Positions 7,935 through 16,461 of a stretch of DNA of 48,401 nt are shown here, piece after piece. This DNA is from Candidatus Altarchaeum sp. GTDB lineage: Archaea > Altiarchaeota > Altiarchaeia > Altiarchaeales > Altiarchaeaceae. Below the pieces are notes generated by a model. The model ran no database searches. It saw nothing but the letters and a program-made list of their open reading frames with translations, and was not told where the DNA came from. The stretch's first letter is position 1. Every line of letters starts with the position of its first letter. Made by a program: the position numbers and the translations under genes. The stretch spans positions 1 to 48,401 of the forward strand of contig JAGWDQ010000082.1 of the NCBI GenBank assembly GCA_018260615.1, in the 5' to 3' direction.

Positions 7935-8459
7935 ATGCCTGATTTCACAATCAAAAAATACTGGAAAGTTTGCAGTGCAATAAAAGAAAATTATGAGACA
8001 TTAACCTTTGAGGAATATTTAACCAAATCCAAAAACAAATTTATTATTTTAAGGCATGATGTTGACAGAATGCCTGAGAATGCTTTAAAAATTGCAGAAA
8101 TTGAGCATGAATCCGGCATTAAATCAACATACTATTTCAGAACAAACAAATCCGTCTTTAAACCGGAAATAATTAAAGGAATTGCTTCACTCGGACATGA
8201 AATTGGCTACCACTATGAATGTATGGATAAAGCCGCAGGAAATCCTGAGAAAGCAATAAAAATATTTGAGGACGAATTGAATAAATTCAGGAAAATCTGT
8301 GATGTCAAAACAATCTGCATGCACGGAAACCCATTAACAAAATACGATAACTGGGATTTATGGAAAAGCTCTGATTATAAAAAATTTGAAATTTTGGGTG
8401 AAGCATATCTTTCGCTGGGAAATGATATTGCTTACTTTTCAGATACGGGAAGAAACTGA
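7935..8459 (+). pseudogene. Polysaccharide deacetylase, relic 2 (C-terminally truncated)
   Basis: The longest single-frame copy, 174 aa. It has ILRHDVDRMP (metal-binding Asp/His motif), SLGHEIGYHYE and CMHGNPLTKYD, and passes straight through the point where relics 3 and 5 carry an insertion. It ends at TGA (8457-8459), where relics 3 and 5 read TGG (Trp) in SDTGRNW. Homology continues in frame to about 8499 and then stops. It might make a short protein, but the family's usual C-terminal half is missing. It begins 23 bp after the AlbA_2 gene. Confidence 0.7.
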
Positions 8460-8610
8460 GGAAATAAATATAAAGTTAAAGATTTTAATGTAAACCTAGA
8501 TCGTAATATGAATAATAATAACAGTGAATATGAAAATTTTATTTGCTGCTTAATCACCATTTCACCGAAAAGAATGTATGATTTTAACATCCATACAATA
8601 AAAACTATAA

Positions 8611-8653
8611 ATTTATATACAATAAATTTATCTGCATTATATTACTTTTTAAA
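8611..8653 (+). promoter_or_regulatory. Candidate archaeal promoter of the AAA ATPase gene
   Basis: TTTATATA about 36-42 bp before the ATG at 8654 fits an archaeal TATA box for a nearly leaderless transcript. The upstream 8500-8610 stretch holds no gene that I can support. Confidence 0.5.
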
Positions 8654-9817
8654 ATGTCATTTACATTAAAAGCCGCAAAAGGGGATGATTTCATAAACAG
8701 AAAAGAGATAATTAATGAGATAGTCACAACTATTTCAGGTAACTCCAGGATTGGATTTGCATTGTATGGAAGCAGAAGAGTGGGTAAAACATCTATCTTT
8801 AAGGAAGTTCAAAGAAAACTTAAAAGCAATGAAGATATAGTCGTTATTTATTTTTCTGTATGGGAAGTGATGCCAAAAACAATAACAAACTTTGTGAGAT
8901 ATTTTTCAGATACTGTTCTTGAGGCATATAGATATAAAATACCTATTAAGCGCAGGGTTGTAGAACTTGTGAAATATCCTGTTGAAGTTATAAGAGATTA
9001 TTTAAGGGATGTTAAGATAAGTGCAAAAGTTATGGACGAGATTGAATTTTTACTTACCTTTGATGATAAAAAAGAGAAAAATTACGGTGACCTGATAAGG
9101 AGAGCATTTGATCTTCCTGAGAAATTAGCGGCTGAAACAAATACAAAATGTGTTATACTCATGGATGAATTTCCATCTATAGTGGATCTGAAAAATGAAT
9201 CAAAAATAGGACAGGATGTAATTGGAGTAATAAGGACACTGTATGAAGACCAGAAAAATACTGTTTTATGTGTTTCGGGTTCGATAAGAAAAACAATGGA
9301 AATTTCAGTTCTTTCTTCAATTTCTCCATTTTACAGGCAATTTATAGTGCGTGAAATAAAACCCCTGTCAAAAGATAATGTAGATGAGTTACTTAAGAAA
9401 AACTGTAGAAAAGAAATTGATGAAAAGGCATTAGAAAAAATTTTTGAGTTTACAAAAGGTATTCCCTTCTATGTTCAACTTTTGGGTAAAAGAATTGATG
9501 CGGTGGAATGCAATAAAATCACATGTCAAGAAATAAAGCAGGTTATAGCAGATACACTTGAGGAGGAAGGTGCAATTCTTTTTAATAGTGAATTTTTTAA
9601 TTTGAGTGCAAGGGAACAGAAAATTATAATCGCTATGTCAACAAAGAATTTACATTCTCCGGGGGATATCGCCAAAGAAACAAAAGAAGAAACAAGCACC
9701 ATATCCACATATCTTATATATCTCCAGGAAAAAGGATTTATAACAAAAAGGAGGAAAGGCATATATTCAATTGATGATTTGGTCTTTGAAAAATGGATTG
9801 CATGGAAATATGGATGA
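8654..9817 (+). CDS. Archaeal STAND/AAA-type ATPase (PF01637-like)
   Basis: A 387-aa P-loop ATPase. It has the typical opening FINRKEII, Walker A GSRRVGKTS (residues 39-47), Walker B CVILMDEF (166-173), and a sensor-like CVSGSIRKTM. The C-terminal winged helix (about 320-380) carries STISTYLIYLQEKGFI. This family is expanded in archaea and often mobile; its biological role is largely unknown. The protein lacks the nuclease-like DUF234 tail seen in the other ATPase here. It is a cargo gene between deacetylase relics 2 and 3, with its own TATA-like box. Confidence 0.85.
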   Translation: MSFTLKAAKGDDFINRKEIINEIVTTISGNSRIGFALYGSRRVGKTSIFKEVQRKLKSNEDIVVIYFSVWEVMPKTITNFVRYFSDTVLEAYRYKIPIKRRVVELVKYPVEVIRDYLRDVKISAKVMDEIEFLLTFDDKKEKNYGDLIRRAFDLPEKLAAETNTKCVILMDEFPSIVDLKNESKIGQDVIGVIRTLYEDQKNTVLCVSGSIRKTMEISVLSSISPFYRQFIVREIKPLSKDNVDELLKKNCRKEIDEKALEKIFEFTKGIPFYVQLLGKRIDAVECNKITCQEIKQVIADTLEEEGAILFNSEFFNLSAREQKIIIAMSTKNLHSPGDIAKETKEETSTISTYLIYLQEKGFITKRRKGIYSIDDLVFEKWIAWKYG

Positions 9818-9910
9818 AAATCAAAGACGATCCTCATAGGTGGGAGCAGTTTAATAGTAAGTGAATAATATGTCAGGAAATTGATAATACGAAGTTTATA
9901 GTAAAATAAG

Positions 9911-10712
9911 ATGCGTGATTATACAGTTGAAAAATATAGAGAACTATGCAGTGCAATAAATGAGAATTATAAAACTTTAACATTTAAAGAATATTTAAAT
10001 AATTCAAATTTTAAAGATAATTTTGTTATTTTAAGGCATGATGTTGACAGAATGCCTGAGAATGCTTTAAAAATTGCAGAAATTGAGCATGAATCCGGCA
10101 TTAAATCAACATACTATTTCAGAACAAACAAATCCGTCTTTAAACCGGAAATAATTAAAGGAATTGCTTCACTCGGACATGAAATTGGCTACCACTATGA
10201 ATGTATGGATAAAGCCGCAGGAAATCCTGAGAAAGCAATAAAAATATTTGAGGACGAATTGAAGAAATTCAGAGAAATCTGTGATGTTAAAACAATCTGC
10301 ATGCACGGCAATCCGTTAACAAAATACGATAACAGGGAATTAGGGAAAAAATATGATTTTAAAAGAATACTCACACATACTGAAACCTTCGGTTTCAATC
10401 TTTAAAAAACTACAAGTTTTTTAAAAAGCCACAAAGATACAGGGTAACTCTGCTCTTTGTGTCTTCGTGTCTCTGTGTGATTTTCAAATTCCAAAGGATT
10501 TGAAAATATCCGAACGAAGTGAGGTTAAAATAATAAAACGAACTTTCCTGTACGATAAAAAATTTGAAATTTTGGGTGAAGCATATCTTTCGCTGGGAAA
10601 TGATATTGCTTACTTTTCAGATACGGGAAGAAACTGGGGAAATAAATATAAAGTTAAAGATTTTAATGTAAACCTAAATAGTAATACGAATAAAGATATA
10701 GAACATAATTAG
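9911..10712 (+). pseudogene. Polysaccharide deacetylase, relic 3 (interrupted by hairpin-rich insert)
   Basis: The N-terminal part (164 aa, to 10405) keeps ILRHDVDRMP, SLGHEIGYHYE and CMHGNPL. After KKYDFK the frame enters about 150 bp of foreign, hairpin-rich sequence and stops. The C-terminal piece resumes near 10553 with YDKKFEILGEAYLSLG and runs to the TAA at 10712, including SDTGRNWGNKYKVKDFNV. Its first ~38 codons differ from relic 5, but from the ILRHDVDR codons onward the two look identical. It is non-functional as a single enzyme; the pieces could at most be translated separately. Confidence 0.8.
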
Positions 10713-10784
10713 TTGTTTATAAAATATGAATAAAAATTTTATTGCCGTAACTGTGGATATTGAAGACTGGTATCATATTCCTTC
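10023..10784 (+). repeat. Long direct repeat, left copy (pairs with 15772-16533)
   Basis: About 760 bp matching, with no difference I can see, a second copy 5,749 bp downstream. It spans most of relic 3, its hairpin insert, and the start of the next gene. Identity falls sharply at both edges. Confidence 0.75.
10382..10422. repeat. Twin-hairpin element, copy B
   Basis: Stem 1 is GAAACC-TTC-GGTTTC (10382-10396), the linker is CAATCTTTA, and stem 2 is AAAAAACT-ACA-AGTTTTTT (10404-10422). It sits at the left edge of the insertion that splits relic 3. The insert also carries CACAAAG...CTTTGTG (10430-10460) and TTTTCAAATTCCAAAGGATT (from 10482) hairpin-forming repeats. Confidence 0.6.
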
Positions 10785-10848
10785 AGTTACTGGTTCGCCA
10801 TTTTCAAAATTCAAAGATGTTGATGAATTTTTCAGTAAATGCATGTGA
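10726..10848 (+). pseudogene. 5' fragment of the deacetylase gene found intact at 16475
   Basis: The first 38 codons match the intact gene at 16475 (DIEDWYHIPSV, FSKFKDVDEFF). The match then breaks at 10841, where the AlbA_2 leader begins, and the frame stops at 10848. It is identical to the intact gene through codon 19. After that there are eight differences, all synonymous. This shows that the two-gene order (deacetylase A, deacetylase B) was copied together. Confidence 0.8.
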
Positions 10849-10965
10849 AATTGCAGGATTAGGTAGTGGATTTTTTATCAGATATTTCTAAATTTAAAAC
10901 AAATAAATAAATATATTTTTGTGAAATGAAAATATCTTGGTTGTTAGCCATAAAATTTAAATACG
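10841..10965 (+). promoter_or_regulatory. Leader of the AlbA_2 module, copy 2 (no twin-hairpin insert)
   Basis: It begins GCATGTGAAATTGCAGGATTA like the leader at 6274, but the ~57 bp twin-hairpin element is absent between AAATAAATA and TATTTTTGTG. It represents the empty site. Confidence 0.5.
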
Positions 10966-12385
10966 ATGGACCAAAAGCAACTCCTTGAAATTATAGAAGA
11001 AGGTGAGTCAGAGGGGGCGGAATTCAAAAAATCAACTGCCCAGTTAGAAAAGGGTCTGAGAGCAATATGTGCTTTTTTGAACCACAAGGGCGGGGCAGTA
11101 TATTTCGGAATTGATAATAAGACCCTGGTCGGACAGCAGGTCTCTGACCCCACCTTAAGATCAATATCTCAGAAAGTCAGGCAGAAGATAAAGCCGGAAA
11201 TAACTCCGGAAATTACTGTTCATGGGGACGGCAGGGAGAAGATTATAAAAGTTGCGGTAAAAGAAGGACTTAATAAATTATATTATTTAGATGGAGTTGC
11301 TTACAAAAGAGTCGGAACGGAAAATCCTATAAGCCCTCCGGAAGAAATTGAAAGAATTATTATGGAAAAGCGAAAAAACCGTTGGGGCGAACAAATCTAT
11401 CAAGATGCAATTCCGGAAGATTTAGATTGGGGAAAAAAGGTGGTTTCTGAAAGAAGGAAAGAAACTGAAGAGAATGAATATTCCTGAGAACTTGCCAATT
11501 GACGAGATTTTGACGAGATTAAATATGTTAAAAGACGGGGGATTAACAAATGCGTCCGTACTGCTTTTTAGCAAAGAACCAAAATTTATTCAGTCCGAAG
11601 TTAAATGCATTGTGCTCCCAACAACAGAGTTCGTAAAGCCATATGTAAGTTATCATTCTTATGAAGGAAATTTATTTGATCTGGTTGATAAACCACTGGC
11701 ATTTGTATTAGAAAACATTCACAGACCTTTATGGCTGGAATACGGAAAAGCAGCAGCAATAAATCCTTATGAAATTCCGGAAGATGCTGTACGAGAATGT
11801 ATTGTCAATGCAGTTGTTCACAGGGACTATGAATCCCCATCCAAAGTTCAGATAAGGATATTTCCCGACAGAGTTGAGATATGGAACCCGGGTAATTTGC
11901 CCTGCCAGTTAAAAATAGATGACTTGAAAAAACCACACCCCTCTTTACCAAAAAATTCGTTAATATTCAGACAATTTTACAGGGCAGGTTATGTAGAAGA
12001 TGTTGGAGGCGGAACCACAGACATAATACAATTATGTAAAGACAGTGAATTAGCAGAACCAAAATTTGAAGAGAAAATGGGTTATTTGATTGTGACAATA
12101 TATCGTTCTGTTTTGACAGAAAAACATCTTGACGATATGAATATCAGCGAAAGACAAAAAAAAGCAATTAATTATATGAAGACACACGGAAAAATTAAAA
12201 GAACAGAATACGAGAAATTACATGGATTATCAGAGAGGAGTGCTAACAGAGAATTAAAAGAGATGGTTATGAAAAAAATCGTCAAAAAAACAGGCAGGGG
12301 CCCCACAACTTTTTATGTTATGACGGGATATGGCGAGATATGGCGAGATATTGATTTGATTAAAAAAAGAAAGGGAAGCAGATAA
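10966..12385 (+). pseudogene. AlbA_2 / HATPase_c_4 regulator, frameshifted copy
   Basis: The first frame (173 aa, to 11487) is the AlbA_2 domain and is almost identical to the intact paralogue. At GATTGGGGAAAAAAGGTGG (11425-11443) the family sequence moves to the +1 frame, where KRWFLKEGKKLKR leads into IPENLP and the rest (from 11474). The second frame carries REC..NAVVHRDY, DVGGGT and a winged helix with a different C-terminus (to 12385). A one-base change in a G/A run separates the halves. It could be decay, programmed shift or assembly error. The end of the gene contains three 10-bp repeats. Confidence 0.78.
12321..12350 (+). repeat. Tandem 10-bp repeats (TGGCGAGATA)
   Basis: TGACGGGATA is followed by two perfect TGGCGAGATA units at the 3' end of the broken AlbA_2 gene. 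The 10-bp period is out of phase with codons. Confidence 0.75.
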
Positions 12386-12818
12386 CCGGACAATTGAAAC
12401 CCTGAAGCAGAAACACGAATCAACGCCATATAATCCTCTTTTGCTTGAGCATTTCTTTTGGGTCAAGTATGTTGAAGAGGTTGGAACAGGAACAAATAAA
12501 TTGATTGATTGGTGTAAAAGATGGGATTTACCTGAGCCGGATTTTGAATTTACAGGAACAAGTATTGTTGTAACATTCCGGAAATCTAAGCTTACAGATG
12601 AATATTTAAGTGCTCTGGAGTTAAATGAAAGACAAATAAAAGCAGTGGAGTATGTGAAAAATAACAAAGAGATAGACAACAAAACATATAGAAAACTGAA
12701 TGATATTGGAAAGGTTATATCCGCAAAAGAGTTAAATGATATGGTAATAAAAAAGATATTGAAGATCGCTGGTGAGGGCAGAGCAAGGAAGTATGTTTTG
12801 AACGATTTGAACGATTAA
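12384..12818 (+). pseudogene. AlbA_2-family C-terminal fragment 1
   Basis: This is only the end of a related gene: NRTIETLKQKHES, NPLLLEHFFWVKYVEEVG and a winged helix ending KYVLNDLND. It joins the preceding gene's stop directly. About 140 bp from 12384 are nearly identical to 13115-13260, after which the two diverge and have different winged helices. No start or N-terminal domain is present. Confidence 0.75.
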
Positions 12819-12826
12819 TGAACGAT
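12798..12826 (+). repeat. Tandem 9-11 bp repeats (TTGAACGAT)
   Basis: Two perfect TTGAACGAT units and a third ATGAACGAT span the stop codon of the C-terminal fragment. The third copy lies beyond the stop, so selection on protein does not explain it. Confidence 0.7.
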
Positions 12827-12828
12827 TA

Positions 12829-12870
12829 TGCGCATTTTTGAACCACAATGGTGGGGCAGTATATTTAAGG
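12829..12870 (+). pseudogene. AlbA_2 N-terminal scrap
   Basis: About 40 bp reading FLNHNGGAVYF match the FLNHKGGAVYFGI region of the AlbA_2 domain. No flanking homology remains before the next fragment, implying a deletion between the AlbA_2 and ATPase parts. Confidence 0.55.
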
Positions 12871-12907
12871 GCACCGGAGTTACTGGAAAAATGATAGATT
12901 TTAAAGT

Positions 12908-13531
12908 AATAGATTTTACAATAACATCGCGATGGCGGCATGGATTGAAGCAGGAAAACTTCAACGACAGGAGAAATGGGACTATCCTCCCGACGCGATA
13001 AGAGAAGCACTTGCAAATGCGTTATGCCACAGAGAATATGAGACATCTTCTGCCGCACAAGTGAGGATATTTGATGATCGCATGGAATTCTGGAATCCCG
13101 GAATACTTCCAAATAACCGGACAATTGAAACGCTGAAGCAGAAACACGAATCGAAGCCATATAATCCTCTTTTGCTTGAGCATTTCTTTTGGGTCAAGTA
13201 TGTTGAAGAGGTTGGAACAGGAACAAATAAATTGATTGATTGGTGTAAAAGGTGGGGACTTCCGGAACCATTGTTTGAACTTATTGTCGATGACCTGGTT
13301 GTGACATTCAGAAAATATCAAATTACAGATGAAATTTTGAAAGAGCTAAATGAAAGGCAGAAAAAAGTAGTGGAGCATTTAAAAATTAATAAAAAAATAA
13401 CTCGTTTGGAGTATGTAACACTGACCGGGTGTTCGGAAAGAACTGCCTTTAGAGATATTGAAAATTTAATAAAAAAAGAATTCTTAATAAGAAAGGGCGA
13501 TGGGAGGAAAACATATTATGAGTTGTCATAA
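12908..13531 (+). pseudogene. AlbA_2-family C-terminal fragment 2 (ATPase module plus winged helix)
   Basis: The frame reads from about NNIAMAAWIEAGKLQ through the GHKL-like YPPDAIREALANALCHREY, RMEFWNPG and VEEVGTGT to a winged helix with CSERTAFRDIENL, 199 aa from the ATG at 12932. The N-terminal AlbA_2 domain is missing and the frame is closed just upstream by TAA. A truncated protein could be made, but it would lack the nucleic-acid-binding front domain. Confidence 0.7.
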
Positions 13532-13607
13532 ATGGCACGAATTGGGAAAAAAATATCCGGTGTAACGAACAACGCCGAAATGAGCCAAACAAGGAGATGA
13601 GCATAGT

Positions 13608-13757
13608 GAAATTATGGCGAAACATCCGTATGAGATGCCTCAAGAGGTGGTACGTGAAGCAGTCGTTAACGCACTTGTTCATAAACAATATACATTACTG
13701 TCTAAATTCAATGACCAGTTATACTCTTGCGAGATATTGCGAGATAAACAAAAATAA
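13608..13757 (+). pseudogene. GHKL/AlbA_2-family fragment 3
   Basis: A short frame holding EIMAKHPYEMPQEVVREAVVNALVHKQY, in its core EVVREAVVNALVHKQY, matches the ATPase N-box of the family but from a more distant member. It ends at TAA 13757, one base before relic 4. Upstream 13532-13607 contains nothing recognisable. Confidence 0.55.
13727..13746 (+). repeat. Tandem 10-bp repeats (TTGCGAGATA x2)
   Basis: Two perfect adjacent units lie at the end of the fragment, right before relic 4. The unit differs by one base from TGGCGAGATA at 12331. Confidence 0.75.
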
Positions 13758-13758
13758 A

Positions 13759-14013
13759 ATGCGTGATTTCACAATTAAAAAATACTGGAAACTATGCAAC
13801 ACAATAAAAGAAAATTATGGAACATTAACTTTTGAGGGTTATTTAACCAAATCCAAAAACAAATTTATTATTTTAAGGCATGATGTTGACAGAATGCCTG
13901 AGAATGCTTTAAAAATTGCAGAAATTGAGCATGAATCCGGCATTAAATCAACATACTATTTCAGAACAAACAAATCCGTCTTTAAACCGGAAATAATTAA
14001 AGGAATTGGTTAA
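13759..14013 (+). pseudogene. Polysaccharide deacetylase 5' fragment, relic 4
   Basis: It encodes the N-terminus through ILRHDVDRMPENAL to IIKGIG and then TAA, exactly as relic 1, and is followed by the same ~70 bp including the inverted repeat. It would encode 84 aa without the rest of the catalytic fold. Confidence 0.8.
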
Positions 14014-14030
14014 ATAATTATTTATACTTT

Positions 14031-14080
14031 TCCTTTTAATTATTAATACCTACATAAATTATACATAAAATCTGTAGGTA
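14031..14080 (+). promoter_or_regulatory. Promoter and inverted repeat before the second ATPase
   Basis: A TATA-like TTTATACT (about 14031) is followed by TACCTACA (14047-14054) and TGTAGGTA (14073-14080), ending 7 bp before the ATG. The inverted repeat covers the expected transcription start, so it could be an operator. The same sequence is orphaned at 6223. Confidence 0.5.
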
Positions 14081-14087
14081 AATTAAA

Positions 14088-15389
14088 ATGTTTGTTAACA
14101 GAAAAAGAGAGATGGAGTTTTTAGAGAGGGTGGGCAAGCAGTTTGAACGCGGTGTAAAGGTTCCAATTGCAATAATCGGATTGAGAAGAATTGGCAAAAC
14201 AGAATTGATTCAAAAATTTCGTGCGAATAAATCAGAAATTTTAATGCCGTATATGAATCTGGAAGGAACAACATCATCACCGGAAACTTATGCACAGGAT
14301 TTTTATTTAGCGTTTTTGAAGGAGATATTGAGAACTAAAAAAATGAGATTTGAAGCAGTTGGTTCAAAAAGGGAACAGATAATTGCAATTTCGTCAAAGC
14401 TTGGAGAAGGAATATACTTTAAGTCCCGGGGATTGATAAGTGCCGTTGATTCAAGAGACTATAATGAACTTTTGAAGGTTTGCTTTTCCCTCCCGGAAGA
14501 AATTGCAGAGGAATTAAAAACGAAAGTTATGTTTTTTGTTGATGAGTTCCAGGAATTTGATGACTTAAACAATTATCGCTTTGGTGATGTTTTTAAGATA
14601 ATGCGTTCTGTTGTTGAGAAACAGAAGAATGTGCTTTATGTAATATCTGGTTCTGTTATCTCTTTCATGGAGCGTGTTGTTGGCGATCCGGCAAAACCGT
14701 TCTTTAATCAATTCAGGATACTAAAATTAAGATATTTTACAAAAGAGGACTCGATAAAACTGGTAAAATGTCTGTTAAAAGGGGTGGAAATTGATGAAAA
14801 GACCTCGCATGAAATATTTAAAAACACACTTGGACATCCATTCTACATAACCGCAATATGCGAAAGGATCGCTCTCGAATCCGCACTGGAAGTTGATGTG
14901 GATTTGGTCAGATACGCAACACTAAAGGAAATTTTAGATGTTAACGGAAAGATAAACATACTATTTAAATACATATTTGAAAATTCACTGCAAAAAGCAA
15001 ATAGAAAAGGGCATTTAAAGGAAATTTTGGTTTATTTGGCAGAAAATGAGGGAGCGACTCTAAGTGAAATTGCAAGATATTTAAATAAACCAAGCGGACA
15101 AGTGAGTAATTATCTTTCTTCGCTCTTACAGACCGACCTGATTTTTGGAAGCGAAAAAAAGTACTATTACAGGGACGCCATCTTTAAGTTCTGGATAGCA
15201 AAGACGCAACTTGGGAAAGATATTGGAATAAGCAGAGAGAAAAAAGCAACGGATGATTACATTTCAGAACTTGAAGAGAAGTATATGAGGGCATCAACAG
15301 AACTTGGAAGAGCAAAGGAATACGAATTTAAAGTCAAACTTGAAAAAGCACTTGGATTAAAACTTGATAATTACATAAGTGAAGACTGA
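14088..15389 (+). CDS. Archaeal AAA/STAND ATPase (PF01637-DUF234), cut by an in-frame stop
   Basis: A 433-aa protein. It has FVNRKREME, Walker A GLRRIGKTE (31-39), Walker B VMFFVDEFQEF, sensor-like YVISGSVISFM, and a winged helix near 325-360 (SGQVSNYLSSLLQTDLI). The DUF234-type tail begins (FWIAKTQLGK) but is stopped by TGA at 15387-15389, after NYISED. The same frame then continues with an EFDLIG and HIIEIKW nuclease-like motif. Full-length relatives keep this tail, so the C-terminus is lost here. The ATPase part is complete. Promoter and palindrome lie directly upstream. Confidence 0.8.
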   Translation: MFVNRKREMEFLERVGKQFERGVKVPIAIIGLRRIGKTELIQKFRANKSEILMPYMNLEGTTSSPETYAQDFYLAFLKEILRTKKMRFEAVGSKREQIIAISSKLGEGIYFKSRGLISAVDSRDYNELLKVCFSLPEEIAEELKTKVMFFVDEFQEFDDLNNYRFGDVFKIMRSVVEKQKNVLYVISGSVISFMERVVGDPAKPFFNQFRILKLRYFTKEDSIKLVKCLLKGVEIDEKTSHEIFKNTLGHPFYITAICERIALESALEVDVDLVRYATLKEILDVNGKINILFKYIFENSLQKANRKGHLKEILVYLAENEGATLSEIARYLNKPSGQVSNYLSSLLQTDLIFGSEKKYYYRDAIFKFWIAKTQLGKDIGISREKKATDDYISELEEKYMRASTELGRAKEYEFKVKLEKALGLKLDNYISED

Positions 15390-15623
15390 CAGATTGAATT
15401 TGATCTGATTGGAAAGAAAGGCAAAAGCATGCATATCATTGAGATTAAGTGGAGGAATAAAACAGTAGATTATGAAGATGTGCAGAACTTTCTAAATAAG
15501 GTTTCAAGATCCGGATTTAAAAATGCCAAACTATATTTTGTTTCAAAGACGGGATATACAAAAGAGGCAGAGGCGTTGATGAAAAAAGAAGACATAATTA
15601 TATTGGAAAATGACCGGGAGTGA
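15390..15623 (+). pseudogene. Detached DUF234 / PD-(D/E)XK-like tail of the second ATPase
   Basis: It is in the same frame as the ATPase after the TGA. It reads QIEFDLIGKKGKS, then MHIIEIKWRNK and a helical end, with the D...ExK spacing of restriction-endonuclease-fold domains. An internal ATG at 15429 could give a 64-aa product lacking the first Asp. TGA is a normal stop elsewhere in the window and Trp uses TGG, so read-through is unlikely. Confidence 0.65.
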
Positions 15624-15640
15624 AATATATTCTAAAAACC

Positions 15641-15661
15641 TGACGATTAGGGTGACGATTA
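15641..15661 (+). repeat. Direct repeat TGACGATTA x2
   Basis: Two perfect 9-bp units with 12-bp spacing lie between the ATPase tail and relic 5. They resemble the other module-end repeats in length and in the CGA(T/G) core. Confidence 0.6.
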
Positions 15662-15665
15662 TAAA

Positions 15666-16461
15666 ATGCGTGATTTCACAATTGAAAAATACTGGAAACT
15701 ATGCAACACAATAAAAGAAAATTATGGAACATTAACTTTTGAGGGTTATTTAACCAAATCCAAAAACAAATTTATTATTTTAAGGCATGATGTTGACAGA
15801 ATGCCTGAGAATGCTTTAAAAATTGCAGAAATTGAGCATGAATCCGGCATTAAATCAACATACTATTTCAGAACAAACAAATCCGTCTTTAAACCGGAAA
15901 TAATTAAAGGAATTGCTTCACTCGGACATGAAATTGGCTACCACTATGAATGTATGGATAAAGCCGCAGGAAATCCTGAGAAAGCAATAAAAATATTTGA
16001 GGACGAATTGAAGAAATTCAGAGAAATCTGTGATGTTAAAACAATCTGCATGCACGGCAATCCGTTAACAAAATACGATAACAGGGAATTAGGGAAAAAA
16101 TATGATTTTAAAAGAATACTCACACATACTGAAACCTTCGGTTTCAATCTTTAAAAAACTACAAGTTTTTTAAAAAGCCACAAAGATACAGGGTAACTCT
16201 GCTCTTTGTGTCTTCGTGTCTCTGTGTGATTTTCAAATTCCAAAGGATTTGAAAATATCCGAACGAAGTGAGGTTAAAATAATAAAACGAACTTTCCTGT
16301 ACGATAAAAAATTTGAAATTTTGGGTGAAGCATATCTTTCGCTGGGAAATGATATTGCTTACTTTTCAGATACGGGAAGAAACTGGGGAAATAAATATAA
16401 AGTTAAAGATTTTAATGTAAACCTAAATAGTAATACGAATAAAGATATAGAACATAATTAG
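15666..16461 (+). pseudogene. Polysaccharide deacetylase, relic 5 (interrupted by the same insert as relic 3)
   Basis: The N-terminal piece (162 aa, to 16154) and C-terminal piece (resuming near 16302, ending 16461) are separated by the same ~150 bp insert as relic 3. The first codons resemble relic 4 (EKYWKLCNTIKENYGTLTF), so relic 5 is a hybrid of a relic 4-type start and a relic 3-type remainder. It directly precedes the intact deacetylase at 16475, which suggests this is the original locus. The usual C-terminal half of the family is absent here too. Confidence 0.8.

Noticed and set aside
12732..13321. Minus-strand ORFs of 99-142 codons
   Set aside because: They lie opposite AlbA_2-family fragments, carry no recognisable motifs and mirror the repeated plus-strand sequence.
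8457..15389. TGA read as tryptophan or selenocysteine
   Set aside because: TGG is the normal Trp codon throughout and many intact genes end in TGA; the two in-frame TGA codons fall in decaying genes, and no SECIS-like structure was seen.
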